A DNA stretch of 64,000 bases from Schlesneria sphaerica (GTDB lineage Bacteria; Planctomycetota; Planctomycetia; Planctomycetales; Planctomycetaceae). The translations under genes were made by a program, and so were the position numbers. The first letter of the stretch is position 1; each line of letters opens with the position of its first letter. Positions 26,950-35,922 of the stretch are shown piece after piece. The notes beneath the pieces are model-generated. The model saw only the letters and a list, made by a program, of their open reading frames with translations. It was not told the DNA's origin and did no database searches. The DNA is taken from contig NZ_CP172346.1 in the NCBI RefSeq assembly GCF_044336245.1, positions 4,216,001 through 4,280,000 on the forward strand, in the 5' to 3' direction.

Positions 26950-26994
26950 GCGAGATTGCTCCGACTGACTTGCCTCAATCACCCATTGCTGTCG

Positions 26995-28056
26995 TTACCA
27001 GGAAAATTTGATCCTGGTCCAGCGAATTCCACAGACACCCTGTTCCACACACCAGTGCGTCACCAGGACAGTCCCATCATTGAGCAGGATTCCCGTGGGA
27101 AATCCGAACTGGAAGCTGGCCAATTCGTCGACGCCGGTCGCCCCGGCTGCGGGCCGGTCGCGGAACTCCTGTGCGTCGTAGAGCAATCCTTCTTCGACGA
27201 CGGTCCAGGACGTTTCCGTAAAGCGGACCAGAGCCATTACGACGCCCTGCTGTCCGTAGCGACGGTTATAGAGCACCAGCAATCGATCGTTTCCCAGTGG
27301 AACAAATGACATCGTCTGGCCGCGGATTCCGGTCGACTGAAACGGGCCCCATGTCCAGCCGTTGTCGTGTGAAAGACAAAAACTGTTGCATTGATCACGG
27401 TAATCACCCAGGGTTACGGTCCATGCCGTCGCCATGACGACCCCCGGTGAGACTTCGTTGAACTTCTGTTCCCAGAAACCGAATTGGTCCTGAGGGTCGC
27501 GGAAGACCGTGCGACGATGAGGCCATGTCAGACCACCATCATCCGAGATGACCACGAACACTTCTTCGCCCAGGCGTGCTTTATCTGCCAGCAACGCTCC
27601 CGGAGCGAGTAGCCGGCCGGAAGTGAGGGGCCTGATGGAATGGGACACCTCGACGGGGCAGTCGGGCATCGGAAGGGCCCTGGCGGGGGACCACGAATGG
27701 CCGTTATCCGTCGACTGACAAAAAACGGATTCGCCCTGTCGTTCGCCGAATCGGTCTTGCTGGTTGGCCCAGTACCGCGTCCCGTAGGCGTAGATCGTCT
27801 TACCATCTTTGGACAGACTGAGCTTCAGTGCATTCGCCGACGGGGGATGATCGGAAGCGGCCAGCAGTTCCCCCTCGCGTTGCCAGGTTTTCCCGCCATC
27901 GCGGGATCGAGCCCAATCCGTTCCACCCCGCACATACTGACCACCGCCGACGCTGAAAGAGCAGAGGAGATCTCCGTCGGGAAGCTGCACCGCCTGAGGA
28001 AACGCCGACTCACGCTCGTCGATGCGGCCGGTTCCGAGTATCGAAAGAGAAGGCAA
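26995..28056 (-). CDS. Sialidase-fold BNR-repeat protein
   Basis: 353 residues. Four Asp-box (S-x-D-x-G-x-x-W) motifs are present: SRDGGKTW, STDNGHSW, SDDGGLTW and SHDNGWTW, which mark a six-bladed sialidase propeller. No signal peptide is visible, so it is predicted cytoplasmic. The three-Arg cluster of true sialidases is not clear, so it may act on another glycoside or sugar acid. Same strand as the symporter and aldo/keto reductase, 45 bases from the former: probably one operon. Confidence 0.83.
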   Translation of the reverse strand: MPSLSILGTGRIDERESAFPQAVQLPDGDLLCSFSVGGGQYVRGGTDWARSRDGGKTWQREGELLAASDHPPSANALKLSLSKDGKTIYAYGTRYWANQQDRFGERQGESVFCQSTDNGHSWSPARALPMPDCPVEVSHSIRPLTSGRLLAPGALLADKARLGEEVFVVISDDGGLTWPHRRTVFRDPQDQFGFWEQKFNEVSPGVVMATAWTVTLGDYRDQCNSFCLSHDNGWTWGPFQSTGIRGQTMSFVPLGNDRLLVLYNRRYGQQGVVMALVRFTETSWTVVEEGLLYDAQEFRDRPAAGATGVDELASFQFGFPTGILLNDGTVLVTHWCVEQGVCGIRWTRIKFSW

Positions 28057-28803
28057 GTTGTAGTTCCTTAAACGGACCGGACGAATTCGGGTTGAGAGTT
28101 CCCCCGGGCGAATCCAGGGAGAAATTGATTGGCGGTCGGAACGATGTTCATCTTGTCTGGCTTGCTCGTGTCAGGTGTGGGCAGTGTCGGTCACGAAAGT
28201 GGGTCTGCAACATGACTGGAAGGTCGCATGGTGCAGATGCTCGGCAGGAGGGACTGTGGGGGCAGATGCGGCGATTCGGCGTGCGAACGGAGTGAGTGTT
28301 GCGCCAGAGCATGTCTGATCGCCTCTCACGTCGGGTGATCAAAGTTGTGTTGTGATTGCGAGAACGATTTGGTGCAGGGCCTGTTGTCGAAGTGGGCACG
28401 TCCGATGGACCCGGTGGCAGAAATGGTGGCCTGCGGTGGGTCACCGCACCGGGCTGCGGCGCGGTCAGCCCCAGGCGGGCCATGATGCAGTGATCGAATG
28501 CGATCATGACGGCCATGCTGAATGGGTTCCTTCGTCAACAGGGTGCTTAACTTGTGCTCTCTGACGGTTTCGACCACGATGGATTTTGTACACAATGATT
28601 TGAACATCGGTCGGTATCAAGTGTCCTGCCCCGGTTTCTCGGTCGCGATGAGCGAAAAGAGGTGAGGGTTCTGTGATCGCTTCCAGTGATAGAACGGCAT
28701 TCTGCTTTCCTGTTCCTGCTTTCAAAGTCGGGGTCGCCGGCCTCCTGAGTCACAGACAGAGGTTCGTTCGTTAGAGATCGGTCAACACGATCGGAGGGCG
28801 GTC
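28057..28803. other. Long intergenic region between divergent genes
   Basis: About 750 bases without a protein-like frame, between the BNR gene (minus) and a hypothetical gene (plus). It should contain both promoters. I see no repeats of the palindromic family and no clear hairpin with a T-run. Confidence 0.4.
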
Positions 28804-29703
28804 ATGAGTCTCTGGCGATGTGTCCTTGAGCTTGATTCCCGGCGGCAGCGCATCAGCGGAAGTACCCAGGGGTTACTCGAGGCGATCGACCGTGCTGCGG
28901 ATTTACGAATCGCGACCGAGTTTCTGCACAATGAGCATATTGATGTTCATTCAGCGAGTTCTGAACGGATTCGCGAGGTGGCGGAATTCGGAGTGACCTA
29001 CTCAATCGATCACCGGTGGACCGCCGGGATCATGCATTTACGGCAGCCCATTGAGCTTCCCGCTGGTTTCGGGCCACGGCCATCGATGTCCTTCTTTGTT
29101 TACAACCAGGACGGCACGCAGGGGATCGCCCGACCCTATCTGGATGGTCAATCGCGAGACGGGGTACGGGGTAGTGCACCCGTTTTTCCGACCGAGCAGA
29201 TGCCGAAATACCATGCGATCGATCAGTGGGACGCGGGGACCAACGCCCCCTCTCATAATTTTATTTATGACTTCGATCACTTTCGTTACTGCGTGAATGA
29301 CTCCTGGCGAGAAGTTCTCTACCACTCGCCCACAGGGGAAGTCCTTGCGGGATCGCTGGCGGACCTTGTGGATGCTTTCTCGACAGGCTGTTCCATCAAG
29401 CTCGGAATCGTTGGTCTGTGTGACGATCTTCACGACGATGCCTCAGCCGTATTGGAGCATACCGTCTACGTACAGGGCGGTTCTGCCTATTACTACACCG
29501 ATCAGAAGCTGATGATTATCGGCACTCACCCCGTGGTGCGCGTCTCTCCACAGATCCCTTTGGAATACCGTTCCGGAAATTGGGATTTCGGATGGGTGAT
29601 GTTGCGAAGTGACGGACATGTGGTCTATCGCCGGTGTGATCCCTACACACTTCAGTTTAGCGACCATGTACTGCGGAAGGGGGTTCGCTGGTTCGTGAGG
29701 TGA
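28804..29703 (+). CDS. Conserved hypothetical protein
   Basis: 299 residues, no signal peptide or TM helix. It starts MSLWRCVLELDS and has Trp/Tyr-rich beta stretches (MSFFVYNQDGTQGIARPYL, read in part; FIYDFDHFRYCVNDSWREVLYHSPTG; LRSDGHVVYRRCDPYTLQF). It looks like a globular beta protein. I do not recognise a characterised family. The start has CGGAGGGCGGTC just upstream, a good Shine-Dalgarno site. No operon partner is evident. Confidence 0.65.
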   Translation: MSLWRCVLELDSRRQRISGSTQGLLEAIDRAADLRIATEFLHNEHIDVHSASSERIREVAEFGVTYSIDHRWTAGIMHLRQPIELPAGFGPRPSMSFFVYNQDGTQGIARPYLDGQSRDGVRGSAPVFPTEQMPKYHAIDQWDAGTNAPSHNFIYDFDHFRYCVNDSWREVLYHSPTGEVLAGSLADLVDAFSTGCSIKLGIVGLCDDLHDDASAVLEHTVYVQGGSAYYYTDQKLMIIGTHPVVRVSPQIPLEYRSGNWDFGWVMLRSDGHVVYRRCDPYTLQFSDHVLRKGVRWFVR

Positions 29704-30018
29704 CAGGCGTGTCTCTCGTTCTCAGCATGCTGTAACTGAAGAGAAATCGGCAGCATGGAGGTCCGTCATTGCTTGATACGGATTAGCGGAAGTAGCGAGA
29801 AAATTGTTCGACTGACGTCTAGTCCGTGACATTACGAAGGGCGTTGCCTGCAAACGCTGAATCACGATTTTGTCGTTGAGGTGAATGAGATGAACGAAAT
29901 TCAACTTCGAACTTCGAAGATCTCGGACCAATCGTTCAGAGCTGACTGTGCGCACGCAGGGATGATTGGCACAATGGCGCACCACACTGTCCCCTCTCAA
30001 TCTTGCTGGAGAGATACG
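29704..30018. other. Intergenic region upstream of the PQQ-propeller gene
   Basis: About 315 bases. The frame of the next gene is open through part of it, but the sequence there is not signal-peptide-like or conserved-looking. It probably holds a promoter; no boxes assigned. Confidence 0.35.
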
Positions 30019-31485
30019 ATGACGCGGTTTGGCCTCGTTGGACTGTATTGTCTACTTGCGATTCCAGTAGTGGCCGATGACTGGCCACAGTTTCGCGGTC
30101 CCAACTGTTCAGGGGTTTCTCAGACCAGTGCGCCGTTGCCTGTCGAGTTTTCTGACACCGAAAAAGTGAAGTGGTCGACCAAGCTGGGGGATGGAATTGG
30201 TAGCCCGATCGTCGTTGCGGGCAGGGTTTATACCTCTGCGATGATCGATCCGCAGACGGTGGGGGTGGTTGCTCTCGACGCCAGGACGGGTGAAAAACTC
30301 TGGACGCGATCGTGGCCGATCGGTGACGTGGATGAGATTCATCTCACCAATAGTCATGCGGGAACAACGCCCGCGGCGGATGAAGAGCGGGTCTACTTCT
30401 ACTTTTCGACGCTCGGTATGGTGGCGCTGGATGCGAAAACGGGTGAGGATGTCTGGCATCGGCCGCTCCCTGTCCCCTACTTCATTTTCAAATGGGGAGC
30501 GGGTATGTCACCCGTGCTCACCAAAGACCTGGTACTTTTCTGCCAGGATGATGATCTTCATCCCGCGATGTACGCCTTTGATAAGAAGACAGGCGAGATC
30601 CGCTGGCAGGACGACCGCAATGATATGGCGGTGAACTATTCGCACCCCGTGATCTGCGAGACACCCCATGGGGAAGAAGTCGTCGTTGCCGGCACGGGAC
30701 TGCTGATTGGATACGATCCCGCGACGGGCGAGCGTCTGTGGTCTGCCCGCACGCTGCTGCGCAATATCAAGACGACACCGGTGTCGCGAGATGGAATCAT
30801 TTACATTTCCCTTCAAAGTAAGGGGATCGCCAGTCAATGGCTGGCGTCGATCGATAAGACAGAGACCGGGAACAACGACGACAAAATTTCCCGTGATGAA
30901 GTGCAGAGATTTTTTGGTAAACGTCCTGTCCCGGAAGCGTTCTACAAGAAAACGTTTGAACGGGGCGACCTGAACGGTGATGGTGTTCTCGAAGGACGTG
31001 AGTTGGATGTCGCCTTTCTGCCTCCGGGCAATGCGGCAGGTGCTGCCTTTGATTCAAAAGTGCCAGAGGATGAATTTGTCATCGCGGTCAAAGGTGGTGG
31101 CCGGGGCGATGTCACTAAGACGCACGTGCTGTGGAAGCACCCCACGAAACACACGGACCACATTGTTTCTCCTCTGGTCGTCGGGGACCGCATGCTCCTG
31201 ATCAAAGGAGGCGGAATCGCCACCTGCTTTGACGTGAATGAAGGAAAGCGGATTTACGGCCCGGGCCGTATCAATAATGGAGGCGAATATTTTGCCTCTC
31301 CCGTGTATGGCGATGGCAAGATTTACATCGCAGGAGAGAACGGCAAGATTGTCGTCTTGCGAGATGCGCCGGAACTGGATGTCCTGGCGATTAATGAGAT
31401 GGGTGATTCAATTCTGGGAACGCCCGCAATTGCTGATGGTGCCTTGTTTGTTCGTTCTCGAACGGCTCTGATGCGAATCGAGTAG
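30019..31485 (+). CDS. Exported PQQ-binding-like beta-propeller protein with EF-hand insertion
   Basis: 488 residues from the ATG at 30019 (GGAGAG upstream), giving a signal peptide LVGLYCLLAIPVVAD followed at once by DWPQFRGPNCSGVSQ, the common start of planctomycete PQQ-like propellers. Blades are marked by repeats such as VVALDARTGEKLWTR and MVALDAKTGEDVWHRP. Near residues 285-345 there is an insertion with EF-hand loops; the clearest is DLNGDGVLEGRE, a canonical 12-residue Ca2+ loop. Quinoprotein dehydrogenase activity is not proven: these proteins may be scaffolds. Probably periplasmic. Confidence 0.83.
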   Translation: MTRFGLVGLYCLLAIPVVADDWPQFRGPNCSGVSQTSAPLPVEFSDTEKVKWSTKLGDGIGSPIVVAGRVYTSAMIDPQTVGVVALDARTGEKLWTRSWPIGDVDEIHLTNSHAGTTPAADEERVYFYFSTLGMVALDAKTGEDVWHRPLPVPYFIFKWGAGMSPVLTKDLVLFCQDDDLHPAMYAFDKKTGEIRWQDDRNDMAVNYSHPVICETPHGEEVVVAGTGLLIGYDPATGERLWSARTLLRNIKTTPVSRDGIIYISLQSKGIASQWLASIDKTETGNNDDKISRDEVQRFFGKRPVPEAFYKKTFERGDLNGDGVLEGRELDVAFLPPGNAAGAAFDSKVPEDEFVIAVKGGGRGDVTKTHVLWKHPTKHTDHIVSPLVVGDRMLLIKGGGIATCFDVNEGKRIYGPGRINNGGEYFASPVYGDGKIYIAGENGKIVVLRDAPELDVLAINEMGDSILGTPAIADGALFVRSRTALMRIE

Positions 31486-31576
31486 ACATGGTTACCCCAT
31501 ACGTCGATCTGCCGATTTGATGCTGATTTAACTCAGTCCCTCCGCCCCGCTACCTGATTTCAGGAACCTTCCGACG

Positions 31577-32335
31577 ATGAGAAAGAGTAAGACGCTCGCA
31601 CGGATCCGTAAGGGTGAAACCGTCAGGATGTGCTGCCTCGGCCATTACATGCCCTTCTTCGTAAAGCATGCAGCCCACGCCGGGTTCGACTGCATCTGGC
31701 TGGACATGGAACACCGCGGTTTCACTGACCGCGATGTGCAGGCGCTGCTGGTTCAGTCGCATCTTCACGATATCGACATCATGGTCCGCCCCACGACTCT
31801 CGAGAAGACGGCTCTCTACCGGTATCTCGAAGACGGGGCCGCGGGGCTGATGATTCCGCATGTGAACACGGCCGAAAAGGCGCGCATGCTGGTCGACGCG
31901 GTCAAGTTTCCTCCTCTGGGCGATCGCGGCCTGGACGGAGCGGGTCTGGATGCTGACTACTTCACCGGTGACGTCGATTCGTTTGTGAAGCACGCGAATC
32001 AGGAAACGTTTCTTGTCGTGCAGATCGAGACTCCACAATCGCTGAAGAATCTGGATGAGATCACGTCCGTTCCGGGGGTCGATGGGCTCTTCATCGGCCC
32101 GGGCGACATGAGTCTGCGACTCAAGCTGGGACCCAGCGAAATCACGATGGAATCGACGTACGAACTGGTTGCTGACGCGTGCAAGCGGCACGGCAAGGCC
32201 TGGGGGGCTCCCGCACCGACTCCGGAAGTGCTGAAACGCCGGCAGCAGCAGGGGGGGCAACTGTTGAATCATGGCGGTGATTTCGGCGCCATCCTCAGGA
32301 TGCTGAAGGAATGTGCCGCGGCCTTTGAGCAATAA
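31577..32335 (+). CDS. HpcH/HpaI-family aldolase (2-oxo-acid class II aldolase)
   Basis: 252 residues, a TIM barrel. Motifs: DCIWLDMEHRGF (general acid/base region), GLMIPHVNTAEKARMLVDAVKFPPLGDRG (read in part) with the Arg/Gly of the phosphate site, and VQIETPQSL followed by VDGLFIGPGDMSLRL, which supply the divalent-metal ligands Glu and Asp. Such enzymes split 2-keto-3-deoxy acids or 4-hydroxy-2-oxo acids to pyruvate and an aldehyde. It is the first gene of a tightly packed operon (12 bases to the next gene). Confidence 0.87.
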   Translation: MRKSKTLARIRKGETVRMCCLGHYMPFFVKHAAHAGFDCIWLDMEHRGFTDRDVQALLVQSHLHDIDIMVRPTTLEKTALYRYLEDGAAGLMIPHVNTAEKARMLVDAVKFPPLGDRGLDGAGLDADYFTGDVDSFVKHANQETFLVVQIETPQSLKNLDEITSVPGVDGLFIGPGDMSLRLKLGPSEITMESTYELVADACKRHGKAWGAPAPTPEVLKRRQQQGGQLLNHGGDFGAILRMLKECAAAFEQ

Positions 32336-32347
32336 CGAGGAATCACC

Positions 32348-33148
32348 GTGATTAATCTGACTGGAAAGTTCGCCCTCGTGACGGGAGCGGGGCGCGGAAT
32401 AGGAAAAGGTTGCGCCTTGCAACTGGCCCGCTGTGGTGCGGACATCATCCTGAACGATCGTCCCGGCAGTCCGGATCTCGCTGCGACAGCAGAAGAGATT
32501 CGGGCTCTGGGCCGAACCTGCCATGCCATGGATGCTGATGTCTTTTCTCGCGCGGGGTGCGAGGGGCTGGTCGAAAAGGCGATCAAAACTGCAGGCCGGA
32601 TCGACATCTTCGTCAGCAATCCAGCCTACAGCCGTCGCGGCAAGTTTCTGGAATATTCGCCAGACGAGTTTGAACGGACGATCAACGGAACATTGATCAG
32701 TGGCTTTCACATGAGCCAGCTCGTGGCTCGCCATATGGTCGCACAGAGAATCCGCGGAAAGATGGTTTTCATTTCCAGCGTTCAGGCAGAGATGCCGTTT
32801 GCGCTCTGTGCCCCCTACGGTGCAGCGAAGGCGGGACTGAATCATCTGACCCGGACGATTTCTGTGGAGCTGGCCCCTCACCGAATCAACGTGAACTGCA
32901 TCGAACCGGGCTGGATCGATACCCCGGGAGAGCATGTCACGTTCTCGGACGAGACGATGGAAGAGGAAGGGGCTCGGCTTCCCTGGGGAAGACTCGGGTT
33001 GCCTGAAGACATCGGAAACGCGGCCGCGTTTCTTGTCTCTGAACAAGCAGACTATGTCACCGGGGTCGTCTTTCCTGTCGATGGCGGTTTTCGGTTCAAA
33101 GACTGTCAGGCAGAATCCATCGTCGCCCCTGCGGAACTGAAACCATGA
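32348..33148 (+). CDS. Short-chain dehydrogenase/reductase
   Basis: 266 residues. The NAD(P) Rossmann motif is TGAGRGIGKG, the active-site Ser is in FISSVQAEM and the YxxxK pair in APYGAAKAGLNHL; INVNCIEPGWIDTPG follows. Thus catalytically complete. The SDR oxidises or reduces a secondary alcohol, probably a sugar or sugar acid given the operon. The stop overlaps the next ATG (ATGA), so translational coupling. Confidence 0.88.
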   Translation: MINLTGKFALVTGAGRGIGKGCALQLARCGADIILNDRPGSPDLAATAEEIRALGRTCHAMDADVFSRAGCEGLVEKAIKTAGRIDIFVSNPAYSRRGKFLEYSPDEFERTINGTLISGFHMSQLVARHMVAQRIRGKMVFISSVQAEMPFALCAPYGAAKAGLNHLTRTISVELAPHRINVNCIEPGWIDTPGEHVTFSDETMEEEGARLPWGRLGLPEDIGNAAAFLVSEQADYVTGVVFPVDGGFRFKDCQAESIVAPAELKP

Positions 33149-34071
33149 GCGGTACCAAACCGACACTTCGGCAATACGACTTTCAAGCGGGCTCCGGCGG
33201 GCCTCATCTGCTCATCACGGGTGGGGTGCATGGAGACGAGTTTGAACCGATCGCGGCGATCCGCCGGTTGATTGATCTGTTTTCCCGCCAGTCATCGGAC
33301 GTCGCCGGCTTCAAGGGACGTCTGACGCTGGTTCCCGTCGTCAATGAGTCGGCGTTCTTGCGGGGACATCGATGCGGCGACGATGGGCTCGATCTGGCGC
33401 GTACCTGTCCCGGACGACCGGATGGAAGCATCACAGAGCAGACAGCCTTTGCGTTGAGTGAGCTGATCCGGAAGGTGGATTATTACATCGATCTGCACAC
33501 AGGAGGGACAGAACTGTCTGTCTATCCCCTGGCGGGGTATGTCATGCATGCCGACCCCGCCACGCTGGGTGTGCAGCGACGAATGGCAAAGGCCTTCAAT
33601 CTGCCACTGATCTGGGGGACGGCAGCCAATCTCAACGGTCGATCCCTGTCAGTCGCTCGCGATGCGAATGTCCCCGCCATTTATTGTGAGTATCTCGGTT
33701 CAGCAACCTGCGATCGGGCAGGAATAGAGTCCTACTTCACAGGGTGTCTGAATGTGATGGCCGAATTAGGAATGCTTGATCGACCGTGTCCGGTCAGTCG
33801 CGTGGAAAGGGTCGTTGAGAATCCGGAACCTGATCAGGGACATATGCAGATCTGTAATCCGTCACCTCTGACGGGTTACTTCGATCCGCGGGTGAAGCTC
33901 GGAGACATGGTCGCTGCGGGCGACGTGATGGGGACTGTGTATCCCCTCGAAGGGGGCGAACCACGCGAAATTGTCTCTACCCAGGCGGGGCAGGTCATCG
34001 TTTTGCGGACGTTCCCCCGAGTGAAGCAGGGGGAATCTGTCGGAGTTGTGATGGAACTGCCTGTCGCGTGA
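33145..34071 (+). CDS. Succinylglutamate desuccinylase/aspartoacylase-family zinc hydrolase
   Basis: 308 residues of the M14-type AstE/AspA fold. Zinc ligands are His and Glu in ITGGVHGDEFEP and a His in YYIDLHTGG; the Arg of the substrate site is in LDLARTCPG. The C-terminal part has the usual beta domain. Family members deacylate N-acyl amino acids or, in sugar and ectoine pathways, remove acyl groups from amines. The product of the reaction may feed the following aminotransferase. Coupled to the preceding SDR by a 4-base overlap. Confidence 0.84.
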   Translation: MSGTKPTLRQYDFQAGSGGPHLLITGGVHGDEFEPIAAIRRLIDLFSRQSSDVAGFKGRLTLVPVVNESAFLRGHRCGDDGLDLARTCPGRPDGSITEQTAFALSELIRKVDYYIDLHTGGTELSVYPLAGYVMHADPATLGVQRRMAKAFNLPLIWGTAANLNGRSLSVARDANVPAIYCEYLGSATCDRAGIESYFTGCLNVMAELGMLDRPCPVSRVERVVENPEPDQGHMQICNPSPLTGYFDPRVKLGDMVAAGDVMGTVYPLEGGEPREIVSTQAGQVIVLRTFPRVKQGESVGVVMELPVA

Positions 34072-34143
34072 AGACCGCTGGCGTGCCATTTGTCATCGAG
34101 AATGTGACGGCGAACGAGAAGAGCTTTTTCCTTGGGGCCAAAG

Positions 34144-35076
34144 ATGAACGACGAGGTTCGGACGGAACGCCAGGTTTATCTGTCGGGACAAATGGTCCCC
34201 GAATCGGAAGCGAAAATTTCGATTTTCGACAGTGCGATCATGCTGGGAGATTGCCTGACAGAATCCACACGCACCTTTCGTCACAAGCCGTTTCGCCTCG
34301 AAGACCATATCACAAGGCTGTATCGGTCACTGAAAGTCTGCCGGGTGAACCCCGGGTTAACTCCTGACGAGATGACACGCGTGACGCTGCAGGTACTGGA
34401 GGCGAATCGCTCGCTGATGGGCGAAGACGATGACTGCTGGATCGTGCATAACATCTCGCGGGGTCTCATGAAGCCGGGCCCCACTGCGGCACAGATGAGT
34501 CCCGCGACCGTCATGATCTTCACCAGCCCCATGGATCTTCGTGGCTGGGCCCGCTACTACACAGAAGGGTGCCATGCAGTCACCTCGTTCAGTCGGGCCA
34601 TTCCCGCTCAATCACTGGACGCACGGATCAAGAATCGCAGTCGGCTGTTTTATACTCTTGCCGATTCCGAAGCCCGCATGGTTGATCCGGATGCCCAGGT
34701 GGTGATTCTCGATATCGATGGCAACGTTTCGGAAAACAAGGGGGGGAATATCTTCGCCGTGATCGACGGAGAACTGCGAACACCCTCCACAGAGAATTGC
34801 CTGGCCGGAATCAGTCGGCAAACCGTCATTGAGCTGGCGCACGAGCTGAGGATTGGTGTGCGCGAAACGCGTCTGCAGATGTATGACCTGTCGACCGCAG
34901 ACGAAGTTTTCTTCACGAGTACACCGTACTGCATCATGCCCGCCACCCGTTTCAACGGGCTTCCGGTGGCGGACGAAAAGGTGGGGCCTGTCACGAAACG
35001 ATTGCTGAAAGCGTGGAGTGATCAGGTGGGAGTCGACATCGTTGGCCAGGCACAGCGACAAATAGGATTAGCATGA
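34144..35076 (+). CDS. Class IV (branched-chain-type) PLP aminotransferase
   Basis: 310 residues from the ATG at 34144; a TTG four codons earlier also opens the frame. It has the fold-type IV layout: YLSGQMVPESEAKISIFDSAIMLGD, the PLP lysine in RIKNRSRLFY, and ENKGGNIFAVIDGELRTP then LAGISRQTVIELA. This matches BCAT/D-amino-acid aminotransferase/aminodeoxychorismate-lyase enzymes. In this operon it probably moves an amino group to or from an oxo-acid. The stop overlaps the next ATG (ATGA). Confidence 0.85.
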   Translation: MNDEVRTERQVYLSGQMVPESEAKISIFDSAIMLGDCLTESTRTFRHKPFRLEDHITRLYRSLKVCRVNPGLTPDEMTRVTLQVLEANRSLMGEDDDCWIVHNISRGLMKPGPTAAQMSPATVMIFTSPMDLRGWARYYTEGCHAVTSFSRAIPAQSLDARIKNRSRLFYTLADSEARMVDPDAQVVILDIDGNVSENKGGNIFAVIDGELRTPSTENCLAGISRQTVIELAHELRIGVRETRLQMYDLSTADEVFFTSTPYCIMPATRFNGLPVADEKVGPVTKRLLKAWSDQVGVDIVGQAQRQIGLA

Positions 35077-35867
35077 ACGAACCTACGATTTCTGAATTGT
35101 TTGACCTGTCGGGACGCGTGTGTCTGATTACAGGGGGATCGGGCTTTCTGGGACAGTCGATGTCGCGAGCACTGGCAGAAGCCGGCGCCAGTGTCGTTGT
35201 CGGCAGCCGTGAACTTTCACGAGCAGAGGAAGTCGTTGCAGGATTGCCATCTCCGGGTGGGGCAAAGCATCATGCCGTGACGCTGGATCAGATGGACGAG
35301 ACCTCGCTGAACGCCGGCTTTGAAACGGCACTCGAGAAAGCGGGCCAAGTTGACATCCTGATCAACAACGGGCAACAGGGCCATGCGCTGGACCTGACGA
35401 ACGTCACCGCAGAAGCCTTCAACAAAGACCTGCAGAACGCGACGGGATACTTTCTGCTGGCAAGGCGTCTGCGGGATCATCTGGTCAGTCGCGGTGCCTC
35501 GGGATCGATTGTGATGATCGGGTCGATGTATGGCGTCGTGGGCTCGTACCCGGATGCCTACGAAGGTGTTTGTCCGGCCAGTCCCGTTCAATATCACACA
35601 TTGAAGGGGGGGATCGTCCACATGACCCGTCATCTCGCTGTCTACTGGGCGCGGGACGGCGTGCGGGTGAACTGTCTCAGCCCGGGACCTTTCCCTTCGG
35701 AGCAGGCTCCGCAAGCCATGGTGGAACGGCTCAAGACGAAGAATCCAATGCGGCGAATGGGCGTTCCCAGCGAACTGAAAGGACCCTTACTTCTGCTGGT
35801 GAGCGACGCGGGGAGTTACATCACGGGCCAGAATCTGCTCGTCGATGGGGGATGGACCGCGTGGTAG
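35073..35867 (+). CDS. Short-chain dehydrogenase/reductase (second)
   Basis: 264 residues. Rossmann motif ITGGSGFLGQSM, LINNGQQG, active-site Ser in VMIGSMYG and the YxxxK pair in VQYHTLKGGIVHMTRHLA. The C-terminus VSDAGSYITGQNLLVDGGW is a typical classical SDR end. It resembles gluconate-5-dehydrogenase-type enzymes. Overlaps the aminotransferase by 4 bases and is followed after 55 bases by the HEAT-sialidase gene. Confidence 0.88.
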   Translation: MNEPTISELFDLSGRVCLITGGSGFLGQSMSRALAEAGASVVVGSRELSRAEEVVAGLPSPGGAKHHAVTLDQMDETSLNAGFETALEKAGQVDILINNGQQGHALDLTNVTAEAFNKDLQNATGYFLLARRLRDHLVSRGASGSIVMIGSMYGVVGSYPDAYEGVCPASPVQYHTLKGGIVHMTRHLAVYWARDGVRVNCLSPGPFPSEQAPQAMVERLKTKNPMRRMGVPSELKGPLLLLVSDAGSYITGQNLLVDGGWTAW

Positions 35868-35922
35868 TGCCGCGCGGCTGCTGACACGGACTTCAGGCAA
35901 TTCCGTTAAAACTGGGGGCAAG

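Noticed and set aside
31550..33166. 538-residue open frame on the minus strand
   Set aside because: It runs antisense to the aldolase and SDR genes, which have complete catalytic motifs; its composition is Arg/His-rich and typical of a shadow frame.
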